Counted from the stretch's first letter, positions 24,122 through 35,200 are shown. The stretch: 64,000 nt of DNA from Rhyacichthys aspro (GCA_036850595.1 CM072158.1:19228044-19292043); one strand, 5' to 3'. Notes: generated by a model not told the origin, from the sequence alone. Made by a program: numbers and translations.

Positions 24122-27100
24122 ATAAAGACTCACTTTCTGCAAAAAACTTGAATGATGTCTTATCGTTATGCTGTCAGCCATACGTGTTTATATAAAGACA
24201 CTTAAAAAATACATGAGGTTTGTTACTAAATAAATAAATAAGGGATCTTGAGCTCTGCACCCATTACTCAAACGCTGCAGTGGAACAATGTTCACGGAAG
24301 GGCATTTTGAACAGTTTTTGGAGAAAAAAAAACTTTTTAGGATCGGCAGTTCCACTTTAAAAACACCCAATCTACATCTTGTGAATTGATGTTGAATTGA
24401 TGTTGAGGTGCAAAAGTGAAATGATTTTCTGTTCAAAGACCTGGCTGGAAAGGCTGGGAGAATGACAGGCTGCTATTGATCACAAATGGAAGCTGACACT
24501 GCGTCCCAGCGGAAAGCACCGAGTGACAGAGATATTGTACAAAAGAACCCTGGTGACACCGCAGATTGGTTCAGAAGGATCAACAATAATGAGTGATCAA
24601 ACACATGCACCGACATATGCGCCGCTCCACTCTCCACATAAAAACGCCTCAAGTAAAATCCGATGGTTTTTGCCTGCCAATTTTCTGATGTGCTCTATGT
24701 AAACAGTGTTGTGCATTTAAGATTTGAACATACATATGGCAATCTTTTAATTTTAATGTTTGTTGGTGGCTAAATGAGAAGCAGCTGACCAGTCACAGTG
24801 GTAAATTATGAGCTTTACGACTAAGCTGCTGAAATAGAGCCATGGGGGAGGCCATCCAAACATTACCATTAAACAGACTGTAGACTGCATGTGTAGTTAT
24901 GTTTATTTTGAAGTCATTTGTTTAGATGCATATTAGGGCTGCGATATATTTGAGTTTTGATTTTGAATGATGTGCCATATCATCAAGTTGAATGTAACCA
25001 GAAAAAGATGTTTCTTCAAATATCCCCAGTGTTGTGGCTAATTGTGGCTTAAATAATGGCTGTTGTACGCCTCAGCAGGCGCTAAAGACACTAATAATCA
25101 GCAGAGAAAAGAGTCATATCACTTCTGTGATGTCTTGGTTTTGTGAAATGCCAGGAAATGAATAAACAGTAACAGAGTCTGTGTAGTGCAGTGTACATTG
25201 TTGTTTTAAGCAAATTAGCCATGTGCTTCAGAGCGGTTTTATTTTCACTCCAAGGGTAATAGACACTACAGTTGGTTTGCTAATGTGTTGGCATTGACCA
25301 GGAAATAAAATCAAATATTTTAATAAAACATTCATTTACATTACCTTTGAAGGTCAGTAGCAAGACAAAAAACATAGCCATATCACACTTTATAGTGAGT
25401 GACACATATGTTAATACAGACATGCAGCAAGTGCAGGTAAAAATGCACTCAAAATCTCCCACAGTGAATAGGGAAAATAAGCGTGTGTGAATCAAAAACA
25501 GACCTGAACATTTGAATTGATAAACTGACAAGTGAGCCGTGGATGTCTCTGTGGTCTAAAACATATTCCAGTCTGGAGCACTCAAAAAACTTACTCCAAT
25601 CAATAGTTTAATATGCTTCAGGTTATACTTTGTTTTGATGTCTTTGTTCTGTAATATCCAACAGATCAAAGCAAGTATCAACAAGCTATTAATGTGAAAT
25701 GAATTCACATCCATGCAGCAACAAGAGGAGCTGTGCTGTAGGTGGGTTGAGTGTGTGAAAAAAACGCAGTGTTCCGATGCTGCCAACGAGCAGGACTTCA
25801 GCTGATCAGTCAGCTGATGTAGTCATCATCAGTCAGAGAGAGCAATGCAGAGGCTTGCCAGTTTGATCGTCTGTCTGCAGGATTGGACACAAACTAAACT
25901 GCTTTTGGAATCCGACACACAGGGACAGGGAGCTCAATCTGAATCATAATCTTTATGATGATTTTTGACTCAACTGACAAAAACATTATAGAGGAGGTAA
26001 TAGATTTTTCCAACATGAACTGTGTTTGTTGTGTTATGTCTGATGTTACCACTCTGATGGGAGGATTTACACTTCTTTTCTGCTCTTTTAGAGGCTGTAC
26101 TATCTTCAGCTGAACACTGACCTGAGGCTAAAGTGACACACACACATACAGTCTACACAGAGGCCTACACAAGTGCACAAAAGCTCCAGAGGTGGTGGAG
26201 ACGGCAGGTAGAACAAAACTGGCGGGACAATGGAAAAAAGAGAGATGAGAATATTGCAAACAACTGCTTGTATTGACATTATGGTCTTCTATCTGACTCT
26301 GTTTGCCTTTCAACATGATACTCCAACCAGAACCTTAAATCTAACTGTGGTGCGACCAAATTTAAGTTTAAAAAAAATCCTAGTTTATTTCTAAATGAAT
26401 TTGGGGTTGTTGTTGTTAATTAATTTCTTGCCTGGTGATCATTAGTCTCTTTAGTATCTGCAGAGTCACTGTGGATAGGATTTGAACTGATCTGGTGCTA
26501 GCGGCAGCATTAACCACAACACAACCGACATGAAACATTTTCTGTCTGTTTGACTTATAACCCCCCTACTTCAGACACCCTCTGTTACAATTTTTGTATG
26601 AATTTAACTGAACTTTTACTGCATCAAAGGGGGCATTGATATACTGTATCCCAGGCCATATTGTTATGTCATATTGTTACAATAATAAACATAGTTATTA
26701 TATCATTTGTTTTCCCAACAGAGATAGAGTAAAAGTTCAACTGAATTCAAATATATCAAGAAATACATGACTCTGGACTACATTCCACTGTAGCCACTAT
26801 TGTCTTACATTTTCAATTATTTTGATGTGTGTGAATGTCTATCGAATGTAATACTATATCCTAACATTACTGTGATACAAGCAGTTCTTTTTTGCAGTAA
26901 CAGACATTGGAATAATAACTTTTTTAATACAAAAAGTGTAGCCTGGAATAATTCTCCACAAACTACAGCGGCCTCATTGTGCAGCCCTAGAAGAAACAAA
27001 TAAGCTAAAATAGTCTCATGACAGTATAGTAACTTTATTCGAAATGTTACTTAAGTAAAAGCAAAGAATTGATTAAAAATTCTTCGGGAAATACTTAAAA

Positions 27101-27519
27101 GTCCTAAAAGACCATTTTTCTAAAAGAAAAGTAAAGTCTCTGCTCGTCTCTGGTCACAACACACTTGCACACTAAAGAAGGATGACCAGCACGGCTCTGC
27201 AACAGCACAAACACCATGTGTGGTGCCCTGATCCTCTCTGCAGTGGGATACAGCTTATCACCAGCTCTGTGCGGTTCACAGTCAAGACGCTGTTTATACT
27301 GTGTGATGCTCTGGAGAGGATTTGAAGGGACAAGAAAGAGCTCAGAGAGCACAATGAAAGGCTGAGGGCTCAGGACTTAAACAATTCAGGACAGCATTAT
27401 TTTCATTCAAGCACCACTACCTGATTTTATACATTTTTGATTTTGCTTTTCCTTTACTGAACAAAAAAAACTCAAGACCTTTCTTCACAAAAGACTGATA
27501 TATTACAATACTCTACATT
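24122..27519. other. Intergenic, little recognised
   Basis: No gene is supported. A TTAGGGCTGCGATATATTTG stretch at about 24933-24952 resembles the start of fish hAT-type repeats. A patch near 24465-24625 has a balanced composition and several TGATC/ATCAA words and could be regulatory. Everything else is AT-rich and lacks structure I can name. Confidence 0.5.
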
Positions 27520-27785
27520 GTGTGAGTGCATTACCAATATTTATCTGTTACACATTGCCTTCCTTTTCTCTATATGTCCTTCTTTTCTTTTTGCTGTAAA
27601 AACATGCATCCATCAACATCATACACACTATCTTTGTGTAATCAGTAGTCATTTATTCCTTGTTGAGATCAGTATAGACCAATGAGAGTGCCCTTATTTA
27701 AGAGTGAGCATGTAACTGGCCCAAGTATGTACTGAACATTTTCATCTATCAAGACCCTTGATAATAAAGATTAGATGATGTATTG
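27520..27785 (+). repeat. Unclassified dispersed repeat, copy B (partial)
   Basis: It aligns with the right half of copy A: GTGAGTGCATTACCA, then ATTGCCTTCCTTTTCTCTAT, then CCTTGTTGAGATCAGTATAG, then GAGCATGTAACTGGC and AGACCCTTGATAATAAAGA. Divergence is substantial (I estimate a quarter of bases), so both insertions are old. It stops where the homopolymer-rich artefact begins. Confidence 0.55.
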
Positions 27786-27791
27786 AGGTCT

Positions 27792-27857
27792 AAAAAAAAA
27801 ATTTTTTTTTAAAAATTTTTTGGGGGGGGGGGGTGTTTTTGGGGGGGGGGGGGGGGT

Positions 27858-27900
<43 letters not shown>

Positions 27901-28065
27901 CCCCCCCCCCAAGGGGGCCGTCTCTTTTTTGGGGCCCAGGAAAGGGGCGGGGATTGGTACCCCCCGGGGGGAGGGATTGGAAAGGAAACCACGGGGTTTG
28001 GACAAGGCAAGCCGGTTTTCATGGCGGTAAAGATTGGATTGGCAGGGGTGGGGCCGGCTGGAATT
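27792..28065. other. Poly-G/poly-C block, probable assembly or base-calling artefact
   Basis: Runs of A, T, G and C of extreme length follow each other (about 60 nearly uninterrupted G at 27841-27898, then a C run). They are followed by sequence in which almost every base is part of a doublet or longer run up to about 28040. This style of homopolymer inflation is not seen elsewhere in the window except at about 28400-28440. Low-quality reads or no-signal G calls would explain it. The glycine- and proline-rich frames here should not be annotated as proteins. Confidence 0.75.
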
Positions 28066-28505
28066 CATTAGGCTCCTGTGACTCCAGGTATTAGAGTCAT
28101 ATTAGAGTGAAACTGTTTTGATTTGGGCTTCAAAACACTGTTGTAAATGAAGGGGAGGTCGTAGCTAAGGCCATCACCTCTGTTCAAAGAGAGCTTTTCC
28201 ATTTGAACAAAGATGGCTTCCTTCACTCCTCTTTCAAACCACCTGGCTTCCTTGGCCAAGATTCGGACATTGCTGTCCTCAAAGGAATGTCCTTTCTCTT
28301 TGAGTTGGACCAGGATTGGCCCTTCTGTGTTGATACATCCTATTGTGAAGTGGCTGACGAGTTTCACCAATATAACCATCACTGCACTCCTCCTTACCAA
28401 AAAAAAAAAAACCCAAATTCCCCTTTTTTTGGGGGGGGACTTGTCCTTAGTGTGGACTAGTTTCTGATGGAGAGTACTGCATGGTTTGAAATGAACAGGA
28501 ATCAC
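28066..28505 (-). mobile_element. Penelope-like retroelement, GIY-YIG C-terminal part
   Basis: A 145-codon frame on the minus strand ends with the signature found after the GIY-YIG nuclease core in fish Penelope-like elements: GHSFED, then NVRILAKEARWFERGVKEAI, then LSLNRG and a YNSVL segment. Its N-terminal part has the PVHFKP...L.QKLV..KDK pattern. The central GIY-YIG region is distorted by homopolymer runs at about 28400-28440, which probably hide a frameshift. The reverse transcriptase domain is missing, so this is a 5'-truncated relic. Its left edge meets the artefact block, and its right edge abuts a second copy in opposite orientation. Confidence 0.8.
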
Positions 28506-28870
28506 TCAGATACAACCTCCCCTCGATTTACAACAGTGTTTTGAAGCCCAAATCAAAACAATTTCCCTCTAATATGAATATAACACCTGGAGTTAGCAGT
28601 TATGCTAATACCCCCACCACCACCAGCAGCAGCTCCCACACTGCCCATTCAACTCCTAACGACTATGAAACCAGTCTAGCCTTGTAGTTTCAGGCTAAAC
28701 CCCTCCCTCTGAGGGATATATATCTCAGCTCATTTTCCAGTTGAACTCAGAATTGACAAAGTCCCTTGGATAAGGGATGAAAGATCTTCATCCAAAAACT
28801 TTGGTCCAGATGCCTTGACAGAAAACCTTTACTTGAAATTGTCCTGGATGACTGAGAACCTCCACAAACA
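28505..28870 (+). mobile_element. Penelope-like retroelement, 3' end, opposite strand
   Basis: It starts in frame at 28505 with LRYNLPSIYNSVLKPKSKQ, the same peptide as the end of the minus-strand copy, and stays open to a TAG at 28685-28687. It continues into the 3' UTR with GACTATGAAACCAGTCTAGC, a GTTGAACTCAGAATTGACAA segment, GGATAAGGGATGAAAGATCT and the terminal TGGATGACTGAGAACCTCCA. That UTR recurs at 59141-59378. The positions 28082-28165 and 28513-28597 form an inverted repeat because the two copies share the same coding end. Confidence 0.8.
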
Positions 28871-29499
28871 TTTAAATGCAAGAAAAAGCTTAACTTTAAG
28901 TTTAAGAGTCACAGCTTACTACAGATTCAGTTTTATGTCTCCATTTAGGACCACTTTCCATTTAGAGTGTCATATCAGGTTTCATTACAATACAATGCTA
29001 TATCAGTTCAGCAGAGAGACAATGTGATATTACAAAGCCTTGTTGTTGAGTTGATGAGGAGGCAATCACAGTCAAAGTGATTCATCTACTCTTACTCTCT
29101 TCTCTTCAGGATTGTAGTTTCCTGAGTACTTTATCCTGATGTCACCCAGAGCTCACACAGCAGACAACTTATCAGCAGGATATTTGTCTTCAGAGAACGC
29201 ATTTTTACGGACATCAGACGTCAGTTCAGTGTTATTCTGTTTGTTTACACTCAGGTCAGCGCAGTTCAGGAAGGAGACAAATCAGTGTAGTTTAAAATGA
29301 ATTCAGTCTCTTAATTTGTATCAGTAATTTCGCACAATGTTTGTTCAATATTTTTCTACAATGCTTTAGATTGTGGGTCCATACACCAATGTCCATCAAT
29401 GTATGTTTCATGTTTTGTCACAAATCGACTCAAAAGTAAAATTCCAATAATTGTGTCAGTATTGCAACCATATATTCTCATTTGTAACTAACTTTGGTG

Positions 29500-29700
29500 C
29501 CTTGACCCGACTCCAGTGTTTTCCTTTACTATTACCGACTTCAACTATCATTTGAGTGACTCAGACAAGGACTCAGACTTGTACTTCAACTCATGATGAC
29601 TGAACAGGAATAGTCTCCACTGACTTGGACTTGGACTCAAACTCGAACACTGAGGACGTGAAAGTGACTTAAAACCTGCTGACACGACTACAACACTGCA
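29500..29700. repeat. Repeat rich in GACTTGGACTC words
   Basis: The words ACTCAGACAAGGACTCAGAC, GACTTGGACTTGGACTCAAA and CGACTACAACACTGCA occur in close order. Fish genomes contain many repeats built from ACTTGGACTCGGACTC, and the ending in 'CTACAACACTG' is typical. The boundaries are approximate. Confidence 0.4.
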
Positions 29701-29959
29701 CTCCATAGACTATAGCCACAAAGGAACAAAACTAAACATTTCCAATGGAATGGGGTTCCATAATGTTACATTGTTTATCTAAAGCCAAGTTTCAAACTGC
29801 ATAAATGTCCACTTAGGTTCACATATGCCTTTGTTTTAGCTAAAGCTCCAGTAATTGATTTTTGTTTTTATCTCAGCAGCGTAGTAAAATTTCCTGCTTC
29901 TTTTATTTATAAAATGTGAAACAGGACACATTTTTAACCACAAAATACTAATACATTCC

Positions 29960-30330
29960 ATAAAATTGAAATTCAGAGCTCACCTGAAACTTTTAGACTT
30001 GAAGTTTACCGTCGTAGACTGTAGTGATCCTGTAATTTTATCTGTATTGTTAAGCATTGCCAACATTTATCCATGTTTAATTTGCTACTTGTTTCACTAT
30101 TTATATCTTTTTGATCTGTTTCGCTGTAAAATAAGGCATATTTTGCAAAGGAATAACCCATTTCCTTGGTTTGTCTCCTTGGTCCTTTCTTGTTGACATC
30201 AGTCGCATCTAATGGGAAAACTCCTTTTTACCAGAAGCGAGCTACGACGGTCCAAAATCTCTTTTAAAATCTTCAATAAGTAATCTTAGGTCTAATTTTT
30301 TTATGAATGATTCCTGTTACAATAAGCAAT
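29960..30330 (-). repeat. Unclassified dispersed repeat, copy C (inverted)
   Basis: On the minus strand it reads CTGGTAAAAAGGAGTTTTCC, then GGAAATGGGTTATTCCTTTG and ATGCCTTATTTTACAGC, paralleling copy A at 22920-23030. The 76-codon plus-strand frame here runs antisense to this repeat and is not a gene. Confidence 0.5.
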
Positions 30331-30949
30331 AGGTGATTAAACTAAAAACTAAACGCAACAAGTTCAAATTTTTACTTATTACTTGGAAAATGTGGTAGTA
30401 ATCAACCAGGTAACTTATACGTGACTGCTAAACAACTTGTACATACCAGTCTTTTCTGAATTGTATATTTCTGCACTCTTGTCCTTCAGTCACATACAAT
30501 ACAGCTACACTCACACAAAAAACACACACCAAGACAGTTGTTCTTCTGTTCACATAGACTCCACTATGCAAGGCCTCACTGTGCAACTATAGAGATGAAA
30601 AGCATGGGATTAGCAGTTATACAAACAACAGCGCTGGGCCGAGGCTTCATTATGACGACAAATAACTGTTTATTGATGGGATATGTGGTCATACGCTGCA
30701 GCAAATGCAGTAAATGGGGACTTTTTGTTTACTTTAATAGATGAGAAGGACATTTTTTCACACAGCCCAGAAAGCTTATATACGATATACAAATGACATA
30801 AGTACATTTCCAAAGCAAGAATATGTTTATGACTTGCAAATTATACCCCATTTTGTCCTTGATCTATTTCTACATTGTTTCCTCTGTGAGTAACAGTTAT
30901 TTTTATGAGTCTATTTATAATATTTGTTGTTGTAATAATGATGCTGGTG
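30331..30949. other. Intergenic, nothing recognised
   Basis: AT-rich sequence with short frames only. There is a short (CA)n-like stretch near 30510-30530. Confidence 0.55.
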
Positions 30950-31190
30950 GGTGGCACGTTAGTGTGAGCCTTGTTTGAGGTTAATTTAAACTCCAAACAT
31001 CTTTCACTGGTGCCCGCTGTCTCCTCTTTGAGTAATGGCTTCCACGGTGCTAATTAATTAGAACAACAACAGTGGTGTTCACCTGCCTCCTCACATACGC
31101 CTTTAGTCGCTTCACCGCTGCTGTTTGGAAGCTTTTTTCATGTAATTGGAAATGGAGTGACATCGTGCTGAGCTGGGATTGGGTGAGGAC
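30950..31190. promoter_or_regulatory. Candidate enhancer with homeodomain palindrome
   Basis: The perfect 12-bp palindrome CTAATTAATTAG lies at 31050-31061, a classic arrangement for paired homeodomain binding. It is followed by AACAACAACAGTGG (SOX-like) and a TTCACCTG E-box at about 31079-31086. Flanks include GGTTAATTTAAACTCC and GTAATTGGAAATGGAG. The sequence is non-repetitive and balanced in composition, unlike the DNA around it. Confidence 0.35.
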
Positions 31191-31274
31191 GCTTCAAACT
31201 TTCTTAAACTCTTAACCATATCTTAATTAATACTTTTGTGTATTTACTTATTGGCTTTCTCAGCCCAGAAATTA

Positions 31275-31690
31275 TATTAAAATAGCACCGTGTAACTTTT
31301 AGACCTTACATTTATATTCTTACTTTTATTTTGATGTTTCTTAGACATGAGTTTGGTATCTCGCTGAGACAGTACCCTCAGCTGGAGAGAAACCACCATT
31401 GTAACTTTCCTTTTCCAGGACGAGGACTTATCGCAAGAGGTTACGTGAGTGAGGCGCTAATAAAGAAAATAGGTCAATATACAGAATGTTTGTACAAAAT
31501 ATGCTAAAGTGACCCTACTGTTTCAGAAGACCTTCTTTTTTCAGTCTTAAGCGTCTGTACCTGTAAACAAACATGGCTCCCACTGCCCACTGACAGTGAG
31601 AGAGATCAGCGCCCTCTGCTGGCTAACATTTAAAAGGGCTGCTTTCAGACAAACACTGGTGGTTTTAAAAAACATTGGATTGGCATGTGT
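31275..31690. repeat. Possible dispersed repeat starting AGCACCGTGTAACTTTT
   Basis: A segment beginning near 31285 (AGCACCGTGTAACTTTTAGA) resembles the fish motif AACACTATGTAACTTTT, and a related stretch begins near 48205 (AACACTATGTAATATGCC). CAGCGCCCTCTGCTGGCTAA near 31607 is also a phrase common in fish repeats. The boundaries and class are uncertain. Confidence 0.3.
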
Positions 31691-31706
31691 AAGCAGTGTA
31701 ATAAGT

Positions 31707-32717
31707 AGAGCTGGACCAATGATTATTTTAGTGATTGACTAATCTGTGATCTGTGTATTTTTGATTACTCAACAGTTATTTTATGTCATGTGCTTCAGAA
31801 AAAGTTATGAAACTTTACTATACAAAAGCTCACATTTACAACTATTATGGCAAGCACTGATATCATGTAGTTCATATGTTTCTTATACAAAAAGTACACT
31901 GTTGTTCCTGTCAAATAAACACTTTGATTTAATAGAAACAAAATAAAAACATGATGACAGTAAATCTCCAAATTCTGAAATGCGGCTGATGCTCCGGTTT
32001 CTCAGTCATGCTCGTGCAGTGATATGCTGCAACCAGCCCAATATGAGATTGACAGGTAACACGAATGGTTATAAATACCTGGTTGCAGGTGAGTGAGTAA
32101 GATATATAGACCTAATTCTAAGCAGAAAAATGGTCAAGTGTCCCTAAACTTATGTGTACTGTTCCCTGGCAGGAGTAGTTTAGAGTCTGGAGCAGGATAC
32201 TGACTGTAATGGTATACAGTCCATTGTCAAGCTTTTATCCAATGAAGGTGCAGCTGAATTATTGCCTCTCATTAACATGAACAGATGGTGGTGATTCTCA
32301 GTTTTATTACACTTCCGTGCGTTAGTTTAGAAAAGCGATACTTGTTTGATGTGCTTCATTACAAGACCTTGTTTAGCGACAGTGAGCTAACATAAATGTA
32401 TGACATCAGTTTGCTAAAGCGGGAAGTGCTACATGTGATTGGATGCTAATGTTAACTTAACTCTAAAATATGTTGGTCCACAGTAAATAGAGCGGCTCTG
32501 TGGGGTCCATGGCCAATTGCTGCATTGAAATGATAGCTCTGCTTCTGTCTGCTCTGTCCTACTGTTGTTCAAAAGCTCTTCTTCATTTGACCGACTGCAC
32601 TCAGAGCTTCCTGTAGAGCATTGTACTCATAAAGGGATTTTAAATCTGGTTAATACTGTTCATTACAGTATACATCATATCACCTAGAATACTCGGTTTC
32701 TAATAGTTGGAGCCCTA
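31707..32717. mobile_element. hAT-like non-autonomous element
   Basis: The left end AGAGCTGGACCAATGATTAT, followed by TTTAGTGATTGACTAATCTG, is the standard start of a large fish hAT-derived repeat (AGGGCTGCAACTAATGATTATTTT...). The candidate right end AATAGTTGGAGCCCTAG, reversed, gives CTAGGGCTCCAACTATT, an imperfect match to the left end. No transposase frame is present and no clean 8-bp duplication was found. The element contains the first copy of a 174-bp direct repeat (32018-32191) whose second copy lies just outside it. Confidence 0.45.
32018..32191 (+). repeat. Local direct repeat, copy 1
   Basis: It begins AGTGATATGCTGCAACC and ends GTTTAGAGTCTGGA. It matches 32749-32934 with only a handful of differences (by eye about ten), apart from one GTGA-array length change. 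Confidence 0.85.
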
Positions 32718-32748
32718 GTCAGTTATTTGCTCTGTGTTATAAATGTCA

Positions 32749-32934
32749 AGTGATATGCTGCGACCCGCCCAATATGACACTGACAAGTAACACGAATGGT
32801 TATAAATACCTGGTTGCAGGTGAGTGAGTGAGTGAGTGAGTAAGATATATAGACCTAATTCTAAGCAGAAAAATGGTCAAGTGTCCCTAATCTTATGTGT
32901 ACTGTTCCCTGGCAGGAGTAGTTTAGAGTCTGGA
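32749..32934 (+). repeat. Local direct repeat, copy 2
   Basis: Same sequence as copy 1, beginning AGTGATATGCTGCGACC, with the GTGA array expanded by 12 bp at about 32820-32840. Both copies contain GGTTGCAGGTGAGTGAG and TTCCCTGGCAGGAGTAG, which look like splice donor and acceptor words, but there is no reading frame to support an exon. Confidence 0.85.
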
Positions 32935-34554
32935 ACAGCCTTCCACAGCAAAAACACTCTATAAAACAATCCATACAGCCATAATCCATAACTGACAAGA
33001 CTCTCCAATCAGATGATAAATATTGGTGCCAGATGCACAGCATTAATTCAACAGATGAGGGCCAGTTTGATAAACAAGGGAGACCTTGATGTTGTTGCCT
33101 TATTGAATTTACGATGCTCAAATGCTGCTTAGTTTTATTTGTCTAACCACACTATTGCTGGCACTAGTGGTTGGTGGTATGATGGTTATTACTCTGAGCA
33201 GATATTTTGTTTTTTAAAGGGATGAATGTATACACAGAGATTATCCATCACCCAGACGATATAAAAAATGTTAAGAAGAGGAAGTCATCTGGACATCTTT
33301 TGTCAATAGTTAATGAGAGGCTTGGAACTAATGTTTCTCAGGGTCAGTAGCAGTTATTCTTGGTATTGGTTCAGTCCTTGCTCGCCTGTAGGTTGTTTGC
33401 ATAACCTGCCTCCTCTGATGGACTATCTGGAGTAAAGCTGTTTTTATTTGGGTTGTTCTAACAATGTTGTATATAAGACAAAGATTGTGTGTAAGTCCAC
33501 CTACTAAGTGTTGCTGTAAAGTCCTGTTGACCTTTAAAAAATGTCCAGATGCCTCCTTCTTAACCCCTTCTTTTCACTGGGACAAATGAGTATTAAGTAA
33601 CACAGACCTCCTCTTCTCTGTGCTGTTACAAGTCAACCAAGAGGAACATTGATTGATACCCTTGGATATCTAAAAACACTGAAGACATAGCTTTTGCGGC
33701 CATAAAGAAGCAAAGAAGATGGATGCAGCTATGTGACACTGTGAATACGAGCTGAGTGGTGGTCAAAGAACAGAAGGACCAGGGCCATGGGTCTAGTTTT
33801 CTCTGTTGGACCACTCCGGGCCTGGCTCTGACTCAGGACACACACCAAGGACCATTTACAAAGCTCTCGTTTCTGCTCTGGGCTTGGACTCAAAGATAAG
33901 CACCAGGGAAAATGGAACTAGAGATAAGAGAATGAAAACAGTGACACGCATCTATATAATGCACAAAAATGCTCATCTGTCAGCAGGCATTTACCGACTT
34001 TATAATAGTATAATTATAAACTTCTGGATCCCCATCTGCCAACTTCTGCAGCAAAAAAACAGCAGACATTTTCATTTTTGCTGGTATTTCCAATTTAATG
34101 AAGACCATTTAGTGAAGTGCAGCTGCTACTTTTGCTTAGGCAGACTGACTTTTTCTTGGCCCAGACGCTAATCCAGATTGATACAAGCTAAAAATAACTC
34201 TGCTGAGCTACATATGCATTGTTCGTTCAGATTCTTGAACAAGGCTTAAACAGAACTCCTGTTAGGCCCAATCAGCTGACGTTTTTAATTAAACTCTACA
34301 GCCCTGAGGTGATGTTGTGATTGAAGTTAGCGGAATCTGATTGATTTGAATGAAAGACTAAGCATTCCGTTCTGCAGCGACATAGAGGGATAGCGTGAAG
34401 TGAACTGGACAGATTGCCTCAGATGTGTGATGACTAATAGAGTGGGAAGTCGAATGCTAAATATAATATAGCATTAATAAGTAAATAGCATATAGATTTT
34501 AAGTGCATCCTAGAGCTAAAACCATTGCATTCATCACCACAGAAAGAGAAGGAG
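32935..34554. other. Intergenic, nothing recognised
   Basis: No gene is supported. A 121-codon plus-strand frame at 33806-34171 has no domain and is taken as chance. Confidence 0.5.
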
Positions 34555-34938
34555 AGGAGGAGAAGAGTCCGGGTGTTGAATTGGCCTGTGTGCAGACCTT
34601 CAACCAAAAGAAAATATTTGGGCCATCTTAAAATGAACAATCCATCAAAGAAGAGCTGGGACTATTGAGCAGATAAAATCCTCCATCAGACAAGAATGGG
34701 ACAACATTTCTCTCCCACATCTCCAGCAGCTGCTCTCCTCACTTCAACACAGTGAACATAACCCTGTCCCAACTTTTTTGAGATGTGTTCATGTCATCAA
34801 ACTTAAAAACAGCTATTATGTTTATAGAAAATATCTCAATTTCAGCATCTGATATGTCGTTAATGGTCTAATTGCCAAATCCCTGCATTCTGTTTTTATT
34901 TACATTTTACAGTGTGCCAACTTTTTTGGAACAGAGTT
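34555..34938 (+). mobile_element. Tc1-like DNA transposon remnant, 3' part
   Basis: The segment GAGTCCGGGTGTTGAATTGG decodes as RVRVLNWP, the region leading to the last acidic residue of a Tc1-like DDE transposase. A shifted SPxLSP..EN-like stretch and CAGACAAGAATGGGACAACA (QEWDN) follow. Downstream lies the characteristic non-coding end: CTGTCCCAACTTTTTTGAGA, then a CATTCTGTTTTTATTTACAT segment and a closing TGCCAACTTTTTTGGAACA. Indels break the coding part, so it is inactive. The 5' half is missing or too decayed to see. Confidence 0.8.
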
Positions 34939-35040
34939 TGAAAGATCTTTTGGTGGATGTTTTATCGAGTGATCTCAGTGATTCCTCTGATGCAGAAGCC
35001 ACATCTCATTACAAGAGCTGCTGGGCATTTTAAACAAGCT

Positions 35041-35200
35041 TCAAATCCCTTCGGGGGTTGCCACAGCAGAGTTATATTCACATGTTTTAGTTTGGCATAT
35101 GTTTTTACACCAGATGCCCTTCCTGATCCAACCCTCTCCATTTTACCCAGGCTTGGGTTGGACGCCTCGAGGCTGGAGTTGCTTCCAAGTCTCCCGAGGA
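35041..35200 (+). repeat. Common teleost repeat ('ACACCAGATGCCCTTCCTGA')
   Basis: The order CTTCGGGGGTTGCCACAGCA, then TTTTACACCAGATGCCCTTC, CTGATCCAACCCTCTCCATT and TACCCAGGCTTGGGTTGGAC is that of a very frequent fish interspersed repeat (consensus style: CCGGATGCCCTTCCTGACGCAACCCTCCCCATTTATCCGGGCTTGGGACC). It does not code. The class is unknown to me; it often accompanies LINE ends. Confidence 0.7.

Noticed and set aside
27820..28071. Gly-rich and Pro-rich frames on both strands, and a possible giant G-quadruplex
   Set aside because: They come entirely from the poly-G/poly-C block, which looks like a base-calling or assembly artefact.
32095..32175. Small exon between splice-like GGTGAGTGAG and CCCTGGCAG words
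   Set aside because: The words are in intron-like order, but no frame or conserved protein lies on either side, and the whole segment is a duplicated repeat.
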